Of a stretch of DNA of 64,000 bases, positions 1 through 7,073 are shown one piece after another. Where the stretch lies: positions 1 through 64,000 of the forward strand of contig CAZJFH010000017.1 in NCBI GenBank assembly GCA_964545205.1, written 5' to 3'. A model generated the notes under the pieces. The model worked only from the letters and a program-made list of their open reading frames with translations, was not told the origin of the DNA and did no database searches. The DNA comes from CAZJFH01 sp964545205. GTDB taxonomy: Bacteria; Pseudomonadota; Alphaproteobacteria; Rhodospirillales; Magnetospirillaceae. Both the position numbers and the translations under genes were made by a program. The first letter of the stretch is position 1. Every line of letters begins with the position of its first letter.

Positions 1-35
1 CCGCCGAGCAGCGAGCTTCCGACTTTCGAGGCTGA

Positions 36-467
36 AGTCGGAAGTCGGTTGCGGCAGGCGTCGCGAAGTCCACATTCCAGCGCTGGGTAGAAGGAAAGGC
101 TGACCCTTCATTCAAAGGACTGTCGCGATTGGCGGCTGCGACCGGGGTTTCCCTGAACTGGCTGGCAAGTGGCGAAGGCTCTATGCGCAAGGACACGGCG
201 GGCACCAGTCTCGCCAGCCCGCACATTGACACGGAGCTTCTTGCCATGATCGGCGTCGGCATTGCCGATGTGTACCGAACAGAGAACGCAAGGATCAGCC
301 CACAGGACCAGGCGCGACTGCAGGCCCGGTTCTATGCAAACCTGGTGAACTCGTGTGCAACGTCAGAAGAACGGCAAGCCGGGCTGAAGGCTTTGCTCGG
401 CCAACTCCGGCAGGAACTGCGCGATCCCAGGAGCTCCGAAAGCAGCTCGAGCAAACGCTCGGCCTGA
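36..467 (+). pseudogene. Phage CI/XRE-type repressor fragment, N-terminus broken
   Basis: The reading frame ending at 467 contains a helix-turn-helix of the phage CI/XRE repressor type: after a TGA at 33-35 come AGVAKSTFQRW and then GVSLNWLASGEG, the usual end of such domains. The rest is a charged, Ser-rich tail without a recognisable peptidase or dimerisation domain. No ATG, GTG or TTG lies between the stop and codon 129 (TTG), which falls after the recognition helix, so no intact DNA-binding protein can start here. A 7-bp tandem repeat (GAAGTCG at 34-40 and 41-47) sits at the break; removing one copy joins the frame to an open one reaching the window start. I infer a frameshifted or truncated prophage or island regulator. 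The upstream part lies outside the window. Confidence 0.5.
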
Positions 468-588
468 GGGTGGTCAGGATGCGGGCATTGCGAGCATTGC
501 CTATGACCTTCGTCACGGTCAATCAGCAACTGCACGTAGTCGAAAGGAGAACACGCTTTGAGAGATTTATGGCAGCGGAGAGTGACAA

Positions 589-1017
589 ATGCAGATCGGA
601 TCGACGGCAAGGCTATCGGCGGTTACGGTGGTTCTGGCCCTGCTTGCCGGCCCCGCGCAAGCGGCAGAGGTCGACATTCTTCGTCTGGTCCAACAAGGTG
701 AAGGCGGTGCGTCCGAACTGCTCGGCAGCCCGGACGAATGCGGAACTACGAAGTACGGGCGGAAGTGCAGCTACCGTAGCGGCGTGGTCGAGGTCGTCTT
801 CATCAAGGGCAAGGCGGACTGGGTCACCATCCGCCCGAAGGACGCTACTGCCGGGCCGTCGGCCTTGCGGCACATTGGCCTACCAGGAAACCGCCGGCCC
901 GACTTTGAGAACAGGTACAAGCTCGGCTGGAGTGGCTACAAGGGCCTCCTCTCGATCGACGTGTTTCCTGCCGGCGCCAAGGTCGACTACATTTATGTCA
1001 AGGCGCGGACGCGCTGA
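589..1017 (+). CDS. Small secreted protein of unknown function
   Basis: A 142-residue protein with a clear Sec signal peptide: basic start, hydrophobic core VTVVLALLAG and a cleavage site near AQAAE at about residue 25. The mature part has two cysteines (in ECG and KCSY), a run of aromatic and basic residues, and ends in VDYIYVKARTR. I recognise no family. It is probably a periplasmic protein. The gene stands alone in the AT-richer left region with non-coding DNA on both sides, which fits accessory DNA. Confidence 0.55.
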   Translation: MQIGSTARLSAVTVVLALLAGPAQAAEVDILRLVQQGEGGASELLGSPDECGTTKYGRKCSYRSGVVEVVFIKGKADWVTIRPKDATAGPSALRHIGLPGNRRPDFENRYKLGWSGYKGLLSIDVFPAGAKVDYIYVKARTR

Positions 1018-1343
1018 GAGGGGCTTTGAGAGCGCGGGGAGGCGGGTTAGGATCGGGCTGAGAAGGGGAGGCCGGCGCCGGGGCGCCGCTCCAAGGTCAA
1101 CTGTCCGGCGGGTCGATTTGCGTGCTCACTCCAGGTTCGACCAGGTCGCCGCCCGCGCAGGCCGCCGACCCGCCCAACCCAAGGCGCCACGCCACATCCC
1201 ACGATGTCCCGCCCCATCTCGCCTCATCCCGCCTCCCCTCCAGGAATCACTGTCCCCTTACAGCTCCTCCTCCTGCCGTTCTCGGCCGCGATCTTGATGG
1301 GCTGCGCCGAGTCCAGGCCGGCGCCCGGGGCGCGGTGGCAGTT
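1018..1343. other. Intergenic stretch without a supported gene
   Basis: About 325 bp. A plus-strand open frame from 1204 begins with a lipoprotein-like segment (PLQLLLLPFSAAILMGC), but it then runs antisense through the gene at 1344-1559 in low-complexity Ser/Ala/Arg sequence and has no convincing ribosome binding site. I see no RNA gene, terminator or repeat here. Confidence 0.4.
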
Positions 1344-1559
1344 CTATCGAGGCGATCGGTACGGTTCGAGTCGCCTCATCTCCTCCTCGGCGGCATCGAT
1401 GGCACGTATAATCCGTTCGGCTAGTGCCGGCAGGTCCGCTTGGGCGGCCTCCAATTGCAGAAAACGCAGCGCGGTCCGAATGCGGCGCGCCATTTCATAC
1501 GGGCTCGGATCGTTGGCGTCCAAGGAATGTCCTCCCAGTTTTGGGGGGAGGATATCCAT
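1344..1559 (-). CDS. Small hypothetical helical protein
   Basis: A 71-residue protein if the ATG at 1559 is used (MDILPPKLGG...). The C-terminal 50 residues form an amphipathic, Glu/Arg/Ala-rich helix pattern (MARRIRTALRFLQLEAAQAD). A longer frame back to 1685 adds a basic N-terminus that looks non-coding and overlaps the hemerythrin-like gene, so the internal ATG is preferred. No family is recognised. The gene lies downstream of the hemerythrin-like gene on the same strand and could be its operon partner. Confidence 0.4.
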   Translation of the reverse strand: MDILPPKLGGHSLDANDPSPYEMARRIRTALRFLQLEAAQADLPALAERIIRAIDAAEEEMRRLEPYRSPR

Positions 1560-1641
1560 ATCTACGGCGCTCGTCTCATGCCTGATTTGGATCGCGGCTT
1601 TAGCGCCGGCTAACGACTTCGGAGGGCTCAGGCTTCTCCGG

Positions 1642-2040
1642 TCAGAGAGCTGTGCTCTGCACCGCGGAAACCAGCCGAGTTTCAAGCCTGATTGCGGCTG
1701 AAAGAGATTCCATCAGGCTTTGCATTGCAGGCAAGGGATCGGCGCCGGCCTGCTGGGCTGCCAAGACGATTGCAAGCTGGTGGCGAATCCAGAAGTGCAG
1801 GGCGTCATGTTCCTGGGTGAAGGGAATGCCGGTCGCGCGAAACAGTGCTTGTTCACGCAGCAAATGAGACCGACAGAGCTCGGCAAACGCGATGAATTGG
1901 CTCAGGAATTGGGTGCGACAGGGCGCCTCTCCGGAAAGCATCTCGTTCAGAGACTGGAGTTGCACCGCAATGACGAGGTGCTCTTCCTCGATCTGCTGCC
2001 GCCAATCCACGTGCCTACCCCTACTGCAATGGTCAAGCAT
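1642..2040 (-). CDS. Hemerythrin-like domain protein
   Basis: About 132 residues from the ATG at 2040. The pattern fits a four-helix hemerythrin domain: EEEHLVIAV near the start, HLLREQALF (HxxxE) in the middle and EHDALHFWIRH (HxxxH) later, the usual set of His/Glu ligands of a di-iron site. Such proteins bind O2 or sense and carry NO or iron; the role here is unknown. A GTG at 2010 preceded by AGGGG is an equally good start and gives 122 residues. A TTG at 2091 would add a non-conserved leader. A second hemerythrin-type protein occurs at 32935-33438. Confidence 0.6.
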   Translation of the reverse strand: MLDHCSRGRHVDWRQQIEEEHLVIAVQLQSLNEMLSGEAPCRTQFLSQFIAFAELCRSHLLREQALFRATGIPFTQEHDALHFWIRHQLAIVLAAQQAGADPLPAMQSLMESLSAAIRLETRLVSAVQSTAL

Positions 2041-2213
2041 AACAGTGGGTGAGGCCTGCGACAGGCCATCGGTGGTATCGCTGGCATCCAACCTAAGGCG
2101 GAAGCCGATGGGCTAGATGCCGGTCACCTGCCGGGCTGTGCGAGGCTGCGCCTCGTCGCGGCCTATTTCGCCGCCGGGTGGAGGCTGCTGGTCCCGGAGG
2201 AGCGCTATCGGAT

Positions 2214-2849
2214 CTACACGCGTCGGTTTCTCGCTGATGCGCGCAACATGGCGGCCGACGTACTCGCCACCACCGGGCGGCAATCGCAATCGCGGGCCCC
2301 AGCTTTTGACGCAGTTTGCTGCCCAACCAGCCGAGTTCGCTTCTGGCGGAACCAAGCCAAAGCACCGACTGTCAGTGCGCCGATCGGAAGCGTCGCGGGC
2401 TCGCTGACTGGAGCTGCTGCCGCCGCGAGCATCAGCGGTTGCGCTGATGGCCCTGTAGCATTGCTGAGGAACCTCGGGTCGCTGACCCCAGTCAGGTGAA
2501 TGCGTGAGTGGACACTGGGATCGTCGCTTCCAAGAAGGAGTTGGACATTGAATTTGCCTTCTGTAAGCGGCTGAAAGGACACCACAACTCTGCATCTGTA
2601 CCCGGGGATGAGTGGTGATGGACAATTGTTTATTGCACCAAATGCGTCACGGCCACGAATGGTCGGTGTGATGCCGTTGATGTCGTGCGTTCCTACGTTC
2701 TCTAAGGTGACTGCAGTCTGAGCATAATCTCCAGGAGCTACATAGCCAAAATCTAAGCTATCGGTGCTAACAACCAGCGTTGCGCTTGCGGGTCCGGCGG
2801 CGCAGCTCAACACGGCTGCAATGCCCAGTGTTCGAAGGCTCACGGCCAT
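2214..2849 (-). CDS. Exported protein with Ig-like domain and PEP-CTERM-like signal
   Basis: A 211-residue exported protein. Residues 1-23 are a signal peptide (AAVLSCAAGPASA), residues 25-122 resemble the Ig-like choice-of-anchor D or DUF1573 fold (LDFGYVAPGDYAQTAVTLEN), and residues 148-173 form a PEP-CTERM-like sorting signal: VSEPATLP, a hydrophobic stretch, then RQKRTR. In the PEP-CTERM/exosortase system this signal is normally the extreme C-terminus, but here about 38 residues follow it, rich in Ala, Arg and Cys. That suggests a lost stop codon or a frameshift. The ATG at 2849 has a good site (GGGAGAG). No exosortase gene is in the window. Confidence 0.55.
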   Translation of the reverse strand: MAVSLRTLGIAAVLSCAAGPASATLVVSTDSLDFGYVAPGDYAQTAVTLENVGTHDINGITPTIRGRDAFGAINNCPSPLIPGYRCRVVVSFQPLTEGKFNVQLLLGSDDPSVHSRIHLTGVSDPRFLSNATGPSAQPLMLAAAAAPVSEPATLPIGALTVGALAWFRQKRTRLVGQQTASKAGARDCDCRPVVASTSAAMLRASARNRRV

Positions 2850-3288
2850 TGTGCTCTCCCAATTCTTGTTCGTTGCCGGGAGGCTATCAGCGACAGTGGC
2901 TCCGATGCGATTGGTTGTACGAATAGGAAGAGGATATTTTGAAGCTCGTGGGGCGGCTTCCTGATTATCGGAAGGTGGAGGACATACAGCCGGATCACCT
3001 GATTGGTGATACGCGCATGGTCGGATGCCCCACGGGGATGGCTAAGCCATCCCGCACCATCCTGATCGGAGCGGGTCCGGCGCGCAGATCGGCGGGCGGG
3101 CAATCTGGGAGATGGCCGATTAGCTTCTGCCGGTGACACAGCAGACAGCATGGCCGGCTCTCACCCGCAGCGCCTGATCGAGCTTTGGGTCGGTGGGCGC
3201 CATGAGACGAGATGTAGGAACGGGAGCCATCCGGATGAAGTGCTCGGGGTTTTCAGCACGCGCAGCGCGAGGTATCTTCTCCCCGGAC
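2850..3288. other. Gene-poor stretch before tRNA-Ile, with one hairpin
   Basis: About 440 bp with short open frames on both strands (65 and 103 codons) that show no recognisable protein and no good ribosome binding sites. The one structured item is an 8-bp perfect hairpin with a TAA loop at 3035-3053 (GGGATGGC/GCCATCCC) without a T-run. A smaller GTGCT/AGCAC inverted repeat lies near 3240-3259. Confidence 0.4.
3035..3053. repeat. Short perfect inverted repeat
   Basis: GGGATGGC, a TAA loop and GCCATCCC form a stable hairpin in otherwise non-coding DNA. There is no adjoining T-run, so an intrinsic terminator is not supported; it may be a remnant of a mobile element end or a protein binding site. 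Confidence 0.35.
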
Positions 3289-3363
3289 GCGCTCGTCTTT
3301 TAGCGGTTAGAACGCCGGGCTGATACCCTGGGGGCACGGGTTCGATTCCCGTCGAGCGTACCA
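3289..3363 (+). tRNA. Divergent tRNA-Ile(GAT), CCA encoded
   Basis: A cloverleaf can be drawn by eye. Acceptor GCGCTCG/CGAGCGT has one G-U pair, then discriminator A and CCA at 3361-3363. Anticodon stem CCGGG/CCTGG carries loop CTGATAC (anticodon GAT). T-arm ACGGG-TTCGATT-CCCGT is perfect and the variable loop is GGGC. The D-arm is weak: TTTT faces GAAC, so the 10-25 position is T-C instead of G-C, and positions 8-9 read TC. This body is unlike the canonical tRNA-Ile(GAT) of rRNA operons, which starts GGGCC. It lies outside any rRNA operon, in accessory DNA, 19 bp before a nucleotidyltransferase gene. It may be a mobile-element tRNA or a degenerating one. Confidence 0.7.
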
Positions 3364-3382
3364 CTTTCCGAGGACCGCCCGG

Positions 3383-3700
3383 ATGCTCACCGAAGCCGAG
3401 GCGCTTCGAACGATAAGGGAGTACCTGCTTGCCTATGTGCCGCCAGAACCGGACGGCACGGTCAAGGCTTGGCTGGTAGGCAGTCGCGCCAAGGGAACGG
3501 CCCGGCCGGACAGCGACTGGGATGTTCTGGTGCTGACTACCTTCCGGCCTGGCATGGCTCGGGCTCCGATGAAAGAGGATCGGATCGACGTCGCCCCTGC
3601 GGTTACCCTTCACCTGCTGATGGCCAGCGAACAAGACCGAGATAGCGATCATCAATTCATCGCTGACTGGCGCAAATATGGCCGGCAGCTGTTGCCATGA
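3383..3700 (+). CDS. Minimal nucleotidyltransferase (MNT-like)
   Basis: A 105-residue protein of the DNA polymerase beta-type nucleotidyltransferase fold. The defining motif is GSRAKGTARPDSDWDVLV at residues 33-50: Gly33-Ser34 and metal-binding Asp45 and Asp47. A third acidic residue is likely in EDRIDVAP. The size fits stand-alone MNT proteins, which transfer nucleotides to protein or RNA and often act as antitoxins with HEPN partners; no HEPN gene is seen next to it. It begins 19 bp after the CCA end of a divergent tRNA-Ile, so tRNA and gene may share a transcript. Substrate unknown. Domain assignment is firm, role is open. Confidence 0.75.
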   Translation: MLTEAEALRTIREYLLAYVPPEPDGTVKAWLVGSRAKGTARPDSDWDVLVLTTFRPGMARAPMKEDRIDVAPAVTLHLLMASEQDRDSDHQFIADWRKYGRQLLP

Positions 3701-3757
3701 AGGGGGCCAGCCACACCCATCTCCGGGCGTTTGCACCGACACCGTCGGTGCGAGTGC

Positions 3758-3833
3758 TGGTGGGCGGTGACGGGATCGAACCGCCGACCCTCTCGGTGTA
3801 AACGAGATGCTCTGCCAGCTGAGCTAACCGCCC
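3758..3833 (-). tRNA. tRNA-Val(TAC)
   Basis: On the minus strand the acceptor GGGCGGT pairs with ACCGCCC, followed by A and an encoded CCA (TGG at 3758-3760 on the plus strand). The anticodon stem TCTCG/CGAGA carries loop TTTACAC, anticodon TAC, reading GTA and other Val codons. D- and T-arms are canonical (TTAGCTCAGCTGG..GAGC and GGTTCGATCCC). It marks the change from the AT-richer left region to typical GC-rich chromosome and could be an integration site. Confidence 0.93.
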
Positions 3834-3978
3834 CCGGAGCCTGTTCTATGCGCAGCCCGGGCGGCGCGCAAGCCTGCCGAAGCGCCGGAACCCGCCGCCT
3901 CCTCCTATAGGAGAGGCTGTGAGGCGGTGCTCCGCGCGCACACATGACCTTTGAACAGTGCGCAAGGAGGAGCAGGAG

Positions 3979-4320
3979 ATGGCAAATCCCGCGCGAAAGC
4001 CCGAGCACGGCGAAGAGCGTGCCCGCACCGATGCCGGCAGGACCGGCGACAAGGTCGCGGTCGGCGACCCCGCGGCGGCGCCCCTGCACAGCGACGCCGA
4101 GACCGCCGGCACGCCGACGCCGGCCAAGCAGGCGGCGACCTCCGCCCACCGCCAGGAAAAGATCGCCGAGACGGCCAAGCCGAAGGCCGCGCCGGCGCCG
4201 TTCGCCTCGGGGCATCAGCCCTATGGCGGCGGCACCGGCCTGTGGTTCACGGCCGCGATCGGCGTCGGCCTGGTGGCCGCCGGGATAGTCGCGGGGTGGA
4301 TCAGCGCCGCGTCGCTCTAA
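3979..4320 (+). CDS. Small membrane-anchored hypothetical protein
   Basis: A 113-residue protein. The ATG at 3979 is chosen because AGGAGGAGCAGGAG stands directly upstream; an in-frame start at 3958 would lie before that site. Residues 1-80 are charged, Ala/Pro-rich and probably disordered (repeated TPAKQAA/AETAKPKAAPAP). Residues about 90-110 form one transmembrane helix (WFTAAIGVGLVAAGIVAGWI), so the protein is probably C-terminally anchored in the inner membrane. No family is recognised. Confidence 0.55.
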   Translation: MANPARKPEHGEERARTDAGRTGDKVAVGDPAAAPLHSDAETAGTPTPAKQAATSAHRQEKIAETAKPKAAPAPFASGHQPYGGGTGLWFTAAIGVGLVAAGIVAGWISAASL

Positions 4321-4487
4321 CCCGTGCGGCGGCGCGGCCTACCCTGTGGGGTGGGGCGAGAACAAGCGCCACGAACCGGTGTTGGAATTGTTGGCCGCAG
4401 TAGTCGTTCAGTCCAGCGGCCGGAGTCCGCCAGAGGAGCCAAATGGCGCTGCCGGCGTGATCGTCTCTCGTTGCGAGGGAGCAAGAG

Positions 4488-4970
4488 ATGAAGCTTAAGA
4501 ATCTTGACGAAATCCGCAATGTCGCCGAGGTGCGGACGGAATTCGCGCCCGTGAAGCCGATGTCCCATCGCGAACGTCTTCAGCGCTGGGCCGAAATTCT
4601 CGAACGGCAGAACGGTCGGCAGCTTCGTTCGCTGATGGGCACCGAGTTCGTCAGCCGCGAGGAGCGCATGAAGATGCGCATCGACGACTCGCCGCTGACG
4701 GTCGCCTTCGACGACCCGATCCTGCGCGCCGAAGGGCTGCAGAGCGACCGTCTCGGCGACGCCGTGACCTTCTTCGGGCTGTCCGATCACGACGCCCACA
4801 ACCTGGTCTGCTACTGCCGCCACGGCCGCACGATGAACGCCGAGGCCGTGGCGCGCGACGTGCGCATGATCGCGACCTACAAGGGCGTGGCCGAGTTCGT
4901 GACCACGCGCACGGTGGCGTTCGCCGGAGCCGCCCTGGCCGCGGTCGGCGCCGGCGTGGCGTTCATCTGA
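4488..4970 (+). CDS. Conserved-looking hypothetical protein
   Basis: A 160-residue protein with a good site (GAGGGAGCAAGAG) before the ATG. The first 90 residues are charged and helical; the middle contains a His/Cys-rich segment (LSDHDAHNLVCYCRHG, near residues 103-118) that could bind a metal; the last 25 are an Ala/Val-rich hydrophobic segment (VAFAGAALAAVGAGVAFI), perhaps a tail anchor. Family not recognised. It ends tail to tail with coxE, overlapping by 8 bp. Confidence 0.6.
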   Translation: MKLKNLDEIRNVAEVRTEFAPVKPMSHRERLQRWAEILERQNGRQLRSLMGTEFVSREERMKMRIDDSPLTVAFDDPILRAEGLQSDRLGDAVTFFGLSDHDAHNLVCYCRHGRTMNAEAVARDVRMIATYKGVAEFVTTRTVAFAGAALAAVGAGVAFI

Positions 4971-6120
4971 GGCCCGGCTTGCCGGACAGGGCGCGGGCCA
5001 GCGCCGCCAGACTGGCGAGGTCGTGGACCGGCCGCGTCTCGTCGACGTGGCGGGCCAGCACCCGCGCCCCTTCCGCCTCGGCCTGGTAGCCGGACCAGCG
5101 CAGCAGCGGGTTCAGCCACAGCAGGCGCCTGCAGCCGCGGCGCAGCCGCGCCAGTTCGGGGTCGAGCCGATCGCCCGGCTCGCGGTCGAGGCCGTCGGTG
5201 ACCACCAGCACGACGGCGCCGGCGCCGAGCACGCGCCGCGCCCAGTCGCGGTTGAATCGCGCCACGCTGGTCGCCAGGCGGGTGCCGCCGGCCCAGTCGG
5301 GCACGGCGCGCGACACCGCCTGCAAGGCGGCGTCGGCGTCGCGCTGCCGGAGCTGACGGGTGATGTTGCTCAGCCGCGTTCCGAACAGGAACGCGTGCAC
5401 GTCCGGCCGCGCGGCGGCGACGGCGTGCAGGAACAGCAGCAACGGCCGGGCATAGGCCTCCATCGAGCCGGAGACGTCGCACAGCACCACCAGCGGCGGC
5501 GGCCTGGTCCGTCGTCGCCGCCATCGCGGCAGCATCTCGCCGCCGCCGCGCAGGCCGGCGCGGAAGCTGGCGCGCGGATCGACGCGCTCGCCGCGCGGAT
5601 CGGGGGCGAGGCGGCGGGTCGGCACCTCGGCGAAGGCCCAGCGCAGGGCGGCGATCGCCTTGCGCGCCTCGCGCCATTCCTCGGAGCTCATGGAGGCGAA
5701 ATCGGTCGTGCGCAGCGCCTCGGCGGAACTGTAGGCCAGGCGCATCGGCTGCGGCGGCCGCTCGGCCGGGCGCGGGGTGTTGCGGGCCTGGTTCCAGAAC
5801 GCCTCGGCCAGGCGCCGGCGCAGCGGCGGCGCCGGCGGCCGGCGCAGTCCGCGCAGCAACTCGGCGGTGGCGTCGGGCAGGCGGCGCGGATCGCGCCAGA
5901 ACAGCCGGAACGCCTGACGGAACAGCTCGAAATGCTCGTGGCGGTCGACCAGCGACGCGTGCAGCGCCCAGAACACCTGCGCCCGGTCGCCGATGTCCAC
6001 CGCCTGCACCGCCCGCACCGCGTCCAGCGTGCGGCCGGGGCCGGCGGTCACTCCCATCTGCCGCAGCACGCGCACGAAATGCGCCAGGTTGGCGAGCAGG
6101 GCGCCGGAGGCCTCAGGCAT
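4963..6120 (-). CDS. coxE: CoxE-like VWA-domain protein
   Basis: A 385-residue protein of the CoxE family. The C-terminal half is a von Willebrand factor A domain with a MIDAS-like DVSGSM motif (VVLCDVSGSMEAYARP, near residues 211-226) and a second acidic motif VTDGLDREP. In carboxydotrophs CoxE works with the AAA ATPase CoxD to mature the Cu/Mo active site of CO dehydrogenase. Here it is the last gene of coxS-L-M-D-E, overlapping coxD by 8 bp. Whether it serves CO oxidation or another molybdenum hydroxylase is not shown. Confidence 0.85.
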   Translation of the reverse strand: MPEASGALLANLAHFVRVLRQMGVTAGPGRTLDAVRAVQAVDIGDRAQVFWALHASLVDRHEHFELFRQAFRLFWRDPRRLPDATAELLRGLRRPPAPPLRRRLAEAFWNQARNTPRPAERPPQPMRLAYSSAEALRTTDFASMSSEEWREARKAIAALRWAFAEVPTRRLAPDPRGERVDPRASFRAGLRGGGEMLPRWRRRRTRPPPLVVLCDVSGSMEAYARPLLLFLHAVAAARPDVHAFLFGTRLSNITRQLRQRDADAALQAVSRAVPDWAGGTRLATSVARFNRDWARRVLGAGAVVLVVTDGLDREPGDRLDPELARLRRGCRRLLWLNPLLRWSGYQAEAEGARVLARHVDETRPVHDLASLAALARALSGKPGLR

Positions 6121-7003
6121 CCAGCTTGCCGAGGACGTTCGCCGCCTCGCCGCGCAGCCGCGCCACGTCCTCCTGGTACTTCAGCAGCACGCCGAGCGTC
6201 GCCTCGACGACCTCGGGCTCCAGCGTGCGGGCATCGAGCTGCACCAGCGCCGTCGCCCAGTCGATGCTTTCGGCGACGCCGGGCGCCTTGACCAGGTCCA
6301 TGCCGCGCAGATGCTGGACGAAGGCCACCACCCGCCGCGACAGCTCCTCGCCCGCCGTCGGCGCCTTGAGCCGCAGGATGGCGAGTTCGCGCTCGGGCGA
6401 CGGGTAGTCGACCCAGTGATACAGGCAGCGGCGTTTCAGGGCGTCGTGGACCTCTCGGGTGCGGTTCGAGGTCAGGACCACGATCGGCGGCTCCGGTGCG
6501 GTGACCGGGCCGATTTCGGGGATGGTGACCTGGAAGTCCGACAGCACCTCCAGCAGATAGGCCTCGAACGGCTCGTCGGCGCGGTCGACTTCGTCGATCA
6601 GCAGCACCGGCGGGCCGGCGGGATGCGGCTCCAGCGCGCGCAGCAGCGGCCGGGCGATCAGGAAGTCGCCGGAGAAGACGTCGCGCTCCAGCCGCGCCCG
6701 GTCGACGCCGCCGGCCGCCTCGGCGAGGCGGATGGCGATCATCTGGCGGGCGTAGTTCCATTCGTAGACCGCCGCCGCGACGTCCAGGCCCTCGTAGCAC
6801 TGCAGCCGGATCAGGTCGCGGCCCAGGCGGGCGGCCAGGACCTTGGCGATCTCGGTCTTGCCGACTCCGGCCTCGCCCTCCAGGAACACGGGCCGCTTCA
6901 GCGCCAGCGACAGGTACAGCACCGTCGCCAGCCCGCTGTCGGCGACGTAGCCGCCGCCGGCGAGCAGGGCGGCGGTGTCGGGGACGGTCTTCGGCAGCGG
7001 CAT
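6113..7003 (-). CDS. coxD: CoxD-like MoxR-family AAA ATPase
   Basis: About 296 residues from the ATG at 7003. Walker A is GEAGVGKTE, Walker B LLIDEVDRAD, and sensor 1 is VVLTSNRTREV; these are typical MoxR/CoxD features. Family members remodel or mature metalloenzymes together with a VWA partner, here CoxE. A longer frame from 7057 would begin PTPLPPAGEGSRVRA, which is just translation of a palindromic repeat at 7025-7050, so the later ATG is preferred. It overlaps coxE by 8 bp and lies 70 bp after coxM. Confidence 0.88.
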   Translation of the reverse strand: MPLPKTVPDTAALLAGGGYVADSGLATVLYLSLALKRPVFLEGEAGVGKTEIAKVLAARLGRDLIRLQCYEGLDVAAAVYEWNYARQMIAIRLAEAAGGVDRARLERDVFSGDFLIARPLLRALEPHPAGPPVLLIDEVDRADEPFEAYLLEVLSDFQVTIPEIGPVTAPEPPIVVLTSNRTREVHDALKRRCLYHWVDYPSPERELAILRLKAPTAGEELSRRVVAFVQHLRGMDLVKAPGVAESIDWATALVQLDARTLEPEVVEATLGVLLKYQEDVARLRGEAANVLGKLDA

Positions 7004-7024
7004 CGGCGCGGCCCTCACCCGCGA

Positions 7025-7050
7025 CCCCTCTCCCGCGGGCGGGAGAGGGG
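7025..7050. repeat. REP-like palindromic repeat, copy 1
   Basis: CCCCTCTCCCGC, a GG centre and GCGGGAGAGGGG form a perfect 12-bp inverted repeat between coxM and coxD. The same core recurs at 40799-40822 and a variant at 40701-40723, so it belongs to a dispersed family. It could stabilise or terminate the coxSLM part of the transcript. Confidence 0.7.
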
Positions 7051-7073
7051 TGGGCATGGCAAGGAATGCGCCG

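Noticed and set aside
1204..1701. Possible lipoprotein gene starting with a hydrophobic stretch and LMGC
   Set aside because: After the first 35 residues it is antisense to two other frames and Ser/Ala/Arg-rich; no ribosome binding site. Kept only as a remark.
2840..3151. Minus-strand 103-codon frame between the PEP-CTERM-like gene and tRNA-Ile
   Set aside because: No domain, weak start context, and it crosses a strong hairpin; I treat the stretch as non-coding.
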